Shown: positions 14,699-20,144 of the stretch, in pieces
How the letters are laid out: each line of letters starts with the position of its first letter
How positions within the stretch are numbered: the stretch's first letter is position 1
NCBI GenBank assembly: GCA_016932955.1
Contig: JAFGBV010000233.1
Location: 1-20,144 of the forward strand
Reading direction: 5' to 3'
Origin: Anaerolineales bacterium
Lineage (GTDB): Bacteria; Chloroflexota; Anaerolineae; Anaerolineales; UBA4823
DNA length: 20,144 bases
Position numbers and translations under genes: made by a program
Notes under the pieces: generated by a model
The model's database searches: none
Seen by the model: only the letters and a program-made list of their open reading frames with translations
What the model was told of the DNA's origin: nothing

Positions 14699-15583
14699 TC
14701 ATTCCTTGTAATGGTGCATGATCGCCGCGCAGATGTGCGCGCCGAACAGCGTGATCCAGGAGATGATGTACACCAGCACGAGCAAAGCCACCACTGCCCC
14801 CAGCGAGCCATAGATCAGCTCGTAGCGTCCCAGCCCCACCCGCAAATACCAGGTGAAAGCGCTTGCTGCCAGTTGCCAAAGCAGCGCCACCACCATTCCT
14901 GCCCAGATCGCCGCCCGCCAACTGACCTGCGTGGCAGGCGTCCAGCGGTATAGCGCCAGGAACATCACGAAAACCAGCCCCCAGTTAAGCAGCGAGGGCA
15001 AATAGCGTTCCCAGATGGATGAATAGATCGGTATGCTTCCAAAGATGGAAGCCTGGATAGTGGGCAGGATTTTGTTGATCGTCGTTGCCAGGATGGAGAG
15101 CAGGAAAAACACGCTCAGAACACCCACCATCCCCAGGCCGGTCAGCCGCTTTTGCACAAAGTTCCGCTTCTTGGCTTCAGGCCAGGCCAGGTTGATGTGG
15201 TAAGCCAGTGCAGAAAATACGCTTGTGGCAGCCCACAGCAGCCCGATCACGCCGACCACGCTGAACGCTCCGCGCCGCTGCAGCACCTGGCGGATATTTT
15301 CTTCCAACAGGCTGGTCGATACCGGCAGCACCTGGGTCACAATTTCGACCACGCGGTGCGAAGCATCTTCCCCTTCGATCAAGTAACTTCCACCCGCCAC
15401 AAAAAGCAGCAGTAGCGGGAACAACGAGAACAGCGCGTAGTATGCCATCCCCGCTGCCGCTTGGGCGCCGCGCTCTCGGGTAAATGTCTCGATCGCCTCT
15501 TTGAGTATTGCAACGATCTCCCCCACAAGATGGCAAAGGCTATGGTAGATGTTCAGCGCCAGCCGCCGGACACGCAGTTGCAT
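14699..15583 (-). CDS. YihY/BrkB-family inner membrane protein
   Basis: The 294-residue protein has the family pattern: a cytoplasmic N-terminus, RERGAQAAAGMAYYALFSLFPLLLLFVA near residues 36-63 as the first membrane segment, then about five more, with the conserved IGLLWAATSVFSALAYHINLAW block near 114-135 and a final segment around 262-288. The family was long labelled ribonuclease BN by mistake; its molecular function is still unclear, with transport or envelope roles proposed. Its ATG shares one base with the stop of the regulator upstream (TGATG), so the two are translationally coupled. The length is normal. Confidence 0.9.
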   Translation of the reverse strand: MQLRVRRLALNIYHSLCHLVGEIVAILKEAIETFTRERGAQAAAGMAYYALFSLFPLLLLFVAGGSYLIEGEDASHRVVEIVTQVLPVSTSLLEENIRQVLQRRGAFSVVGVIGLLWAATSVFSALAYHINLAWPEAKKRNFVQKRLTGLGMVGVLSVFFLLSILATTINKILPTIQASIFGSIPIYSSIWERYLPSLLNWGLVFVMFLALYRWTPATQVSWRAAIWAGMVVALLWQLAASAFTWYLRVGLGRYELIYGSLGAVVALLVLVYIISWITLFGAHICAAIMHHYKE

Positions 15584-16239
15584 CAGAGCTCCGTCTGTAT
15601 GGTACCCATCACCCGCTGGCGGGCGCTTTCGATATGGTTTAACATCACCGAGCGGATCGCCGCCAGGTTGCCATCCCGCAGGCTTTGGACAATGCGCTCA
15701 TGTTCCAGCGTGGATTGCCTGGCGTTGCCATCGCGCTGCCAGCCCGCCAGGTTAAACCGCGTTGCAGCCTGGTGCAGGTGCAGCAGGTAACGGCGTAGGT
15801 AGCGGTTGCCCGTTGCCTCCGCCAGGATGCAGTGGAATTCATAATCCAGCCTCGCCACCTGCACAAAGTCGCCCGCTTCCTCGCTTGTCTCCGCCTGCCG
15901 CACGATCTCCTCCAGTTGGTCGATCTGCGCCCCTGAAAGATGCTTGCAAGCCAGCGAGGCCGCCGGCCCAATTACCACCGCCATCGCATCCATCACTTCC
16001 ACAAAATCGAATACACTCAACGGTGTGATCATCACCCCCTGGCGTGGCATGATCTGCAGCAGAGATTGCTCTGCCAGGCGTTGAAAAGCCTCGCGTAGCG
16101 GCGTGCGCCCCCACCCATAACGCTTCATTAACATCGCCTCACTGACTGCCTGCCCTGGCTCCAGTTGTAGGGTGAGGATGAGCTGGCGCAGTTCTTCTTC
16201 GATGCGGTCGCTTTCTCTGGAATGGGTGGGAATTTCCAT
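15583..16239 (-). CDS. GntR-family regulator with FCD sensor domain
   Basis: The 218-residue protein has an N-terminal winged helix (about 10-72) with the recognition segment GWGRTPLREAFQRL (42-55). An all-helical FCD domain follows, with the usual metal ligands Asp132, His136, His180 and His202. FCD regulators sense small carboxylic acids, sugar acids or amino-acid-like ligands. It is divergent from the activating enzyme and glycyl radical enzyme, sharing a 124-bp spacer, so it is the natural candidate regulator of that operon, possibly sensing hydroxyproline or a product. Its own predicted promoter is TTGCCG-17-GATAAT (16259-16287, minus). The ribosome binding site is weak. The next gene, YihY, starts on its stop codon. 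Confidence 0.9.
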   Translation of the reverse strand: MEIPTHSRESDRIEEELRQLILTLQLEPGQAVSEAMLMKRYGWGRTPLREAFQRLAEQSLLQIMPRQGVMITPLSVFDFVEVMDAMAVVIGPAASLACKHLSGAQIDQLEEIVRQAETSEEAGDFVQVARLDYEFHCILAEATGNRYLRRYLLHLHQAATRFNLAGWQRDGNARQSTLEHERIVQSLRDGNLAAIRSVMLNHIESARQRVMGTIQTEL

Positions 16240-16258
16240 ATCGCTTTTCTCTGGCTCA

Positions 16259-16287
16259 ATTATCCCACAATCTCAGCCAGTCGGCAA
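16259..16287 (-). promoter_or_regulatory. Candidate promoter of the GntR-family gene
   Basis: On the minus strand TTGCCG (16282-16287) and GATAAT (16259-16264) are 17 bp apart. RNA would start near 16252, giving a leader of about 13 nt. Confidence 0.35.
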
Positions 16288-16328
16288 AACAATCTGCATA
16301 TCAGTCATATATAAGTTGAATATCATCA

Positions 16329-16357
16329 TTGACTCGCCCCCCGCCTGAAGGTATACT
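16329..16357 (+). promoter_or_regulatory. Promoter of the glycyl radical enzyme operon, likely leaderless
   Basis: TTGACT (16329-16334) and TATACT (16352-16357), each 5/6 to consensus, have a 17-bp spacer. RNA should start at 16363-16365, on the GTG (16364) of the activating-enzyme gene, with the ATG three bases later. No ribosome binding site is at useful distance, and an in-frame TGA at 16346-16348 limits the start. Confidence 0.55.
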
Positions 16358-16360
16358 TCA
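16346..16360. promoter_or_regulatory. Dyad over the -10 box, candidate GntR operator
   Basis: TGAAG and CTTCA form a perfect 5-bp inverted repeat around GTATA and cover the -10 box of the activating-enzyme promoter. Size and position suit a GntR-family operator that blocks this promoter. Only one copy is seen. Confidence 0.35.
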
Positions 16361-16363
16361 TCA

Positions 16364-17278
16364 GTGATGGAACAGGATTCAGGCATCTTATTCGATCTGC
16401 GCCGCTTTTCGATCCACGACGGTCCCGGCATCCGCACCGCGGTCTTCTTCAAGGGCTGCCCCTTGCACTGTACCTGGTGCCATAATCCCGAAAGCCAGAA
16501 GAGTGGCCCGGAATTGATCTTGCGCCCCCTGCGCTGTATCCACTGCCAGGCCTGTCTGGAGGCTTGCCCGCACGGCGCCATCACTTTCCGCGATGGCATA
16601 TCGTATACCGATCGGGAAAAATGTCAGGTGTGTGGCAATTGTGTTAATGCCTGCCATGCCGAGGCCCGCCAACTGGTTGGCAGGGTTTACAGCGTGGCAG
16701 AGGTGATAGAGACGGTGCTGCGCGATCGTCCATTTTATGAAGAATCAGGTGGCGGGGTAACCTTCACCGGCGGCGAGCCGCTGCTTCAGCCCCGCTTCCT
16801 GGGCGCCTTGCTCCAGGCGGCCAAAGAGCAGAACCTGCACACCGTCCTGGATACCAGCGGCCAGGCTGCCTGGCAAACCATCGACCGCCTGCGCAACCTG
16901 GTCGATCTCTTCCTGTACGATATCAAGATCATGGATACAGAGCGCCACCGCCGCTACACCGGCGTATCCAACCAGCGCATCCTGTCCAACCTGCGTCGCC
17001 TGGCAGATCACGGGCACCAGATCATCCTGCGCTTGCCGGTCGTTCCTGGCATTAATGACAGCCTTGAAGATGTAGAGGCCGTTGGCAGGTACGCCGCCAG
17101 CCTGCCTGGCATTGAGCGTATCGACCTCTTGGCCTATCACAATGCTGCCCAAAGCAAATATGAGGGCCTGGGCCGCGATTACCCGCTCGCTGCCCTGCAT
17201 TCCCCAGCAATGGAGCAGATGGAAGAAACCGCCGCACAGCTTGGCGCTTTCGGTTTAAAAGTAAAGATAGGAGGATAG
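16364..17278 (+). CDS. Glycyl radical enzyme activating enzyme (radical SAM), HypD-activase type
   Basis: The 304-residue protein is a radical SAM enzyme with CPLHCTWC (Cys32, 36, 39) binding the SAM-cleaving 4Fe-4S cluster. A ferredoxin-like insert has two further sets of cysteines (58, 61, 64, 68 and 87, 90, 93, 97). FTGGEPLL is the SAM-contacting GGE motif. The two extra clusters are typical of activases for dehydratases and decarboxylases rather than the short pyruvate formate-lyase activase. It abstracts hydrogen from the C-terminal glycine of the partner to make the stored radical, so it works only without oxygen. The partner gene begins 5 bp downstream. The start could be GTG 16364 or ATG 16367; the promoter position suggests a leaderless message. 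Confidence 0.93.
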   Translation: MMEQDSGILFDLRRFSIHDGPGIRTAVFFKGCPLHCTWCHNPESQKSGPELILRPLRCIHCQACLEACPHGAITFRDGISYTDREKCQVCGNCVNACHAEARQLVGRVYSVAEVIETVLRDRPFYEESGGGVTFTGGEPLLQPRFLGALLQAAKEQNLHTVLDTSGQAAWQTIDRLRNLVDLFLYDIKIMDTERHRRYTGVSNQRILSNLRRLADHGHQIILRLPVVPGINDSLEDVEAVGRYAASLPGIERIDLLAYHNAAQSKYEGLGRDYPLAALHSPAMEQMEETAAQLGAFGLKVKIGG

Positions 17279-17283
17279 CCCCG

Positions 17284-19647
17284 ATGAGCATGACAGAACG
17301 TGTTGCCCGCTTGCGCCAGCAAAGCCTGGATGCCAAAGCCACCTTGTCCACTGAACGCGCCGAATTGATCACCCTCTTTTACCAGCAAGCCCAGGGGCTG
17401 ACCTCCACGCCTGTTCAGCGCGCCCTTGCTTTTCAGTACCTGATGGAGCACAAATCCATCTACATTGGCGATGGCGAGCTCATCGTAGGCGAAAAAGGCC
17501 CCGCACCCAAAGCCACGCCAACTTACCCCGAATTATGCTGCCATTCCCTGCAAGACCTGGATATCCTCGACACGCGCCAGAAGATCCCCTTTGCCGTCAG
17601 CCCGCAGGCGCGGCAGGTGTATGCCGAGGTGATCATCCCCTTCTGGCAGGGCAGGTCGATGCGCGAAAAGCTCTTTGCCGAGATGACCGAGGAATGGAAG
17701 GCCGCCTATGAAAGCGGCGTTTTCACCGAGTTCATGGAACAGCGCGCCCCAGGACACACCGTGCTTGATGACAAGATCTATCATCGCGGCTTCCTCGATT
17801 TCAAAGCCGAGATCCAGCACAGCCTGGCTTCCCTGGATTTCCTCCATGACCCCCAGGCCTATGCCCGCCAGGAGCAGTTGAAAGCCATGGATATTGCCGC
17901 CAGCGCCCTGATTCGCTATGCTGAGCGGCACGCCGAGCGGGCGCTTGAGCTGGCTCGCATAGAAACAGACCCCCAGCGGCGCAGCGAGCTGGAGCGTATT
18001 GCACAGGTGTGCTCGTGGGTGCCGGCGCATGCCCCGCGCAATTTCTGGGAAGCCCTGCAATCCTATTGGTTTGTTCACCTGGGCGTGGTCATCGAGCTGA
18101 ACACCTGGGATGCCTTCTGCCCTGGGCACCTCGACCACCACCTGGAGCCGTTCTACCGCCAGGGTTTGGAGGCAGGAACACTCACCCGCTCCGATGCCGA
18201 GGAGCTGCTGCAATGCTTCTGGATCAAGTTCAACAACCAGCCTGCACCCCCCAAGGTCGGCGTGACCGCCGCAGAAAGCGGTACTTACACCGATTTCGCC
18301 CAGATTAACACCGGTGGCATCCTGCCCGATGGTTCGGATGGCGTCAGCGAGATGACCTATCTGATCCTGGATGTCGTCGAGGAAATGCGCCTGCTCCAGC
18401 CCAGTTCATCCATCCAGGTCAGCGAACAAAATCCCGATGCCTTCATCCAGCGCGCCGCGCGCATCATCCGCACTGGATTTGGGCAGCCCTCCATATTCAA
18501 TGCCGACCTGATCGTGCAGGAGTTGCTGCGTATGGGCAAAACACTGCCCGATGCCCGCTGCGGCGGCTCCAGCGGATGTGTGGAAGTGGGCGTTTTTGGC
18601 AAAGAGAATTACAACCTCACCGGCTACTTCAACCTGCCCAAAGTGCTCGAGATCACCCTGCATAACGGCGTTGACCCGCGCAGCGGGCGCAAGATTGGGC
18701 TGGAAACCGGCGACCCCTGCGCTTTCGCTTCTTTTGATGACCTTTTTTCAGCCTTTGAGCAGCAGTTGCTCCATTTCGTGGATATCAAGGTGCGCGGCAA
18801 CAACATTATTGAGCGCCTGTATGCCAGCTACATGCCCGCCCCTTACCTCTCACTACTGATCGATGATTGCATCGCGACTGGGAAGGATTATCACAATGGC
18901 GGCGCCCGTTACAACACCACCTACATCCAGGGCGTTGGCGTGGGCACCCTCACCGACGCTTTTTCTGCTTTGAAATCCCATATCTTCGACCAGCATAATA
19001 TGACCATGCCAGAGATGCTGGATGCGCTGGCAGCGGATTTCCCCGATGAGCGCCAGCGCCAAATGCTGCTCAACCGCACACCGCGCTATGGCAATGATGA
19101 TGATGAGGCCGATGCGATCATGCGCCGCATTTTTGATGCTTATTTCAACGCCGTTGCCGGGCGCAAGAACACCAAAGGCGGCGAATACCAGATTAACCTG
19201 CTCCCCACCACCGTGCATATTTACTTCGGCTCGGTGATCGGCGCCACCCCCGATGGGCGCCGCGCCGGTCAGCCGCTTTCTGAGGGCATATCCCCCGTGC
19301 AGGGTGCCGACCGCCACGGCCCTACCGCTGTCCTGCGCTCGGTTGCCAAGATGGACCACCTCCGCACCGGCGGCACACTGCTGAACCAGAAGTTCACCCC
19401 CCAGATCCTCAGCGATGACACCGGCCTGACCAGCCTGGTCAAGCTGGTGCGCGCCTACTTCAAGCTGGGCGGGCATCATATCCAGTTCAACGTCGTCGAT
19501 GCCGCTACACTGCGCCTCGCCCAGCGCCACCCCCAGCAGTACCGCGACCTGATCGTGCGCGTCGCCGGTTACAGCGACTACTTCTGCGACCTCAGCGAAA
19601 CCCTCCAGGACGAGATCATCGCCCGCACCGAGCATCAAAGCTTCTAG
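17284..19647 (+). CDS. hypD: Glycyl radical enzyme, probable trans-4-hydroxy-L-proline dehydratase
   Basis: The 787-residue enzyme has the glycyl radical family layout: catalytic thiyl loop SSGCVEVG (Cys432, Glu434) and C-terminal radical loop RVAGYSDYF (Gly762). Residues I recall from the Clostridioides difficile HypD structure (F152, H160, D278, S334, F340, C434, E436, Y450, T645) fall at F150, H158, D276, S332, F338, C432, E434, Y448 and T643 here, a constant shift of two. HypD removes water from trans-4-hydroxy-L-proline to give pyrroline-5-carboxylate, then proline by ProC. No proC gene is in the window, so that step must be encoded elsewhere. The related cis-4-hydroxy-D-proline dehydratase is the main alternative. 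A GGAGGA ribosome binding site lies in the end of the activase gene. Confidence 0.82.
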   Translation: MSMTERVARLRQQSLDAKATLSTERAELITLFYQQAQGLTSTPVQRALAFQYLMEHKSIYIGDGELIVGEKGPAPKATPTYPELCCHSLQDLDILDTRQKIPFAVSPQARQVYAEVIIPFWQGRSMREKLFAEMTEEWKAAYESGVFTEFMEQRAPGHTVLDDKIYHRGFLDFKAEIQHSLASLDFLHDPQAYARQEQLKAMDIAASALIRYAERHAERALELARIETDPQRRSELERIAQVCSWVPAHAPRNFWEALQSYWFVHLGVVIELNTWDAFCPGHLDHHLEPFYRQGLEAGTLTRSDAEELLQCFWIKFNNQPAPPKVGVTAAESGTYTDFAQINTGGILPDGSDGVSEMTYLILDVVEEMRLLQPSSSIQVSEQNPDAFIQRAARIIRTGFGQPSIFNADLIVQELLRMGKTLPDARCGGSSGCVEVGVFGKENYNLTGYFNLPKVLEITLHNGVDPRSGRKIGLETGDPCAFASFDDLFSAFEQQLLHFVDIKVRGNNIIERLYASYMPAPYLSLLIDDCIATGKDYHNGGARYNTTYIQGVGVGTLTDAFSALKSHIFDQHNMTMPEMLDALAADFPDERQRQMLLNRTPRYGNDDDEADAIMRRIFDAYFNAVAGRKNTKGGEYQINLLPTTVHIYFGSVIGATPDGRRAGQPLSEGISPVQGADRHGPTAVLRSVAKMDHLRTGGTLLNQKFTPQILSDDTGLTSLVKLVRAYFKLGGHHIQFNVVDAATLRLAQRHPQQYRDLIVRVAGYSDYFCDLSETLQDEIIARTEHQSF

Positions 19648-19666
19648 CCAGATACCGTATCCGGCT
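19646..19666 (+). terminator. Weak hairpin at the end of the glycyl radical enzyme gene
   Basis: AGCC-A-GATA, loop CCG, TATC-C-GGCT forms two 4-bp stem halves with one mismatch, beginning on the stop codon and followed by a T-rich but broken tract. Possibly a poor terminator. Confidence 0.25.
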
Positions 19667-19780
19667 CGCTTCATTCTCTTCCACGCTACCGGTATATAAT
19701 ATTGGTGTTGAGCCGTATTGATGGTCAATCATCGTGTGATAAGCAAGTCTTTATGCAGTATATTATGCCAGAATCTCTTT

Positions 19781-19806
19781 GCTATACTGCAAATTGGCAG
19801 TATAGC
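19781..19806. repeat. Perfect 10-bp inverted repeat with a third partial copy upstream
   Basis: GCTATACTGC (19781-19790) and GCAGTATAGC (19797-19806) form a perfect stem with a 6-nt loop, extendable by one T-A pair. GCAGTATA also occurs at 19755-19762, so the left arm could pair with either copy. TTATGC (19751, 19763) and GCATAA (19805) add further symmetry. Confidence 0.7.
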
Positions 19807-19821
19807 ATAAGTCCGGATAAT
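19794..19821 (+). promoter_or_regulatory. Candidate promoter of the recombinase gene
   Basis: TTGGCA (19794-19799) and GATAAT (19816-19821), both 5/6, have a 16-bp spacer. The -35 lies in the right arm of the hairpin at 19781-19806. RNA would start near 19828 and run through the two hairpins downstream. Confidence 0.35.
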
Positions 19822-19835
19822 TAATCGTTGAACTA

Positions 19836-19870
19836 AGCGCTGCGCGCAGGTAAGGCCAGCGCTCTTTTCT
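19836..19870 (+). terminator. Terminator-like hairpin with T-rich tail
   Basis: AGCGCTG (19836-19842) and CAGCGCT (19857-19863) pair perfectly around a 14-nt loop and are followed by CTTTTCT. It could end read-through from the glycyl radical enzyme operon or attenuate transcripts begun at 19828. Confidence 0.4.
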
Positions 19871-19918
19871 TTCCTCAAAGCTCTTCCAGCCCAAAACTTC
19901 CCACACCACCGCAATCCA

Positions 19919-19969
19919 AGCTATATTTCCTGTGAAAGTTTCCAAACTCATTTCACAGGAGGTATAGCT
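19919..19969 (+). promoter_or_regulatory. 19-bp RNA hairpin sequestering the recombinase ribosome binding site
   Basis: The arms are 19919-19937 and 19951-19969, with a 13-nt loop. AGCTATA pairs with TATAGCT, two T-G wobbles follow, and TCCTGTGAAA pairs with TTTCACAGGA. All 19 positions pair in RNA. The AGGAGG ribosome binding site (19957-19962) is fully inside the right arm and the ATG follows at once, so translation should be strongly reduced unless the hairpin is opened. Confidence 0.7.
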
Positions 19970-20144
19970 ATGACCGCGTTACGTCAAAAAATGATTGAAG
20001 ATATGCAGTTGCACAGTTTTTCGGAAAGGACGCAGGACTCTTATTTGCGGGCCGTGTGCCAGTTGGCAGCGTACTTCAATAAGCCGCCGGATCAGATTAC
20101 CGAAGAAGAGCTGCGCCAGTATTTTCTGTACCTGAAGAACGTGA
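19970..20144 (+). CDS. Tyrosine recombinase/integrase, N-terminal part (cut by window end)
   Basis: The frame starts at ATG 19970 and runs open to the end of the window, 58 codons. The sequence (MTALRQKMIEDMQLHSF, then ERTQDSYLRAVCQLA and EEELRQYFLYLKN) is the SAM-like N-terminal core-binding domain of tyrosine recombinases, the helical bundle that clamps DNA. It resembles integrases found next to IS91-like transposases, but the catalytic Arg/His/Tyr domain lies outside the window, so activity and element type cannot be judged. AGGAGG lies 7 bp upstream, buried in a hairpin. The gene probably marks the left part of a mobile element. Confidence 0.85.
   Translation, partial: MTALRQKMIEDMQLHSFSERTQDSYLRAVCQLAAYFNKPPDQITEEELRQYFLYLKNV

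Larger units (their letters stand above)
19648..19969. other. 322-bp non-coding region rich in inverted repeats, possible element boundary
   Basis: No convincing gene is present; the short minus-strand frames here lack family features. The region holds a weak hairpin at the left, a TATAAT at 19695-19700 without a good -35, a set of alternating repeats at 19751-19810, a candidate promoter, a terminator-like hairpin at 19836-19870 and a long hairpin before the recombinase. It is clearly more AT-rich than its left neighbour, so the border of a mobile element may lie here. Confidence 0.5.

Noticed and set aside
17533..18213. 226-codon minus-strand open frame
   Set aside because: Antisense shadow of the glycyl radical enzyme N-terminal domain.
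18853..19728. 291-codon minus-strand open frame
   Set aside because: Lies opposite the conserved C-terminal half of the glycyl radical enzyme; low-complexity Gly/Val/Ala composition and no family motif.
19729..19951. Two overlapping minus-strand frames of about 60 codons before the recombinase
   Set aside because: No ribosome binding site, no recognisable motif, and they run through several inverted repeats.
1..20144. CRISPR array, PTS genes, transport ATPase, proC or nagA
   Set aside because: Looked for because context suggested them; none is present in this window.

Overview
The window looks like chromosomal DNA of an anaerobic Chloroflexi (Anaerolineae-like) bacterium. This is inferred from style: a Glu/Pro-rich linker after the lipobox of the sugar-binding lipoprotein, a LacI regulator ending in an SCGC-type tail, moderately GC-rich DNA, and an oxygen-sensitive glycyl radical enzyme. 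No taxonomic marker was searched.

Left edge (1-1932): a tRNA-Glu(CUC) gene and a small single-pass membrane protein on the minus strand, then a PIG-V-like membrane mannosyltransferase on the plus strand. The mannosyltransferase promoter region carries a perfect 12-bp palindrome, GTAACCGGTTAC. The same palindrome lies directly on the start of the next gene, a LacI-family repressor.

Main block (1998-13586, all plus): a complete amino-sugar or oligosaccharide uptake and breakdown locus. It holds the LacI regulator, a sugar-binding lipoprotein, two MalF/MalG-type permeases (the second with a large extracellular insertion), a GH4 phospho-beta-glycosidase, a BadF-type sugar kinase, a solute-binding-protein-like protein with no signal peptide, a GH18 lipoprotein, a cytoplasmic GH5-like hydrolase and a ChbG/YdjC deacetylase. 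A SIS-domain GlmD/NagB-II-like deaminase follows convergently. My reading is that surface GH18 releases GlcNAc-containing oligosaccharides and the ABC system imports them. The kinase, GH4, GH5 and ChbG then trim, phosphorylate and deacetylate, and the deaminase feeds fructose-6-phosphate to glycolysis. Chitin oligomers or the mannosyl-chitobiose core of N-glycans are the best substrate guesses. There is no PTS and no transport ATPase in the window, so the ATPase must be shared from elsewhere.

Right block (14699-19647): a YihY/BrkB membrane protein is coupled to an FCD-type GntR regulator. Divergent to them is a two-gene operon: a glycyl radical activating enzyme and a glycyl radical enzyme. 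Its active-site residues match, at a constant offset, those I recall for trans-4-hydroxy-L-proline dehydratase (HypD). Use of both hydroxyproline and amino sugars would fit a degrader of glycoproteins or cell debris.

Right edge (19648-20144): 322 bp of non-coding DNA dense in inverted repeats, then the start of a tyrosine recombinase cut by the window end. A 19-bp RNA hairpin buries its ribosome binding site, as expected for a mobile element protected from read-through expression.

Control signals of note: long intercistronic hairpins after the binding-protein and GH4 genes, and several genes (GH18, deaminase, activating enzyme) whose -10 box lies about 6-8 bp before the start codon with no Shine-Dalgarno sequence, which suggests leaderless mRNAs.
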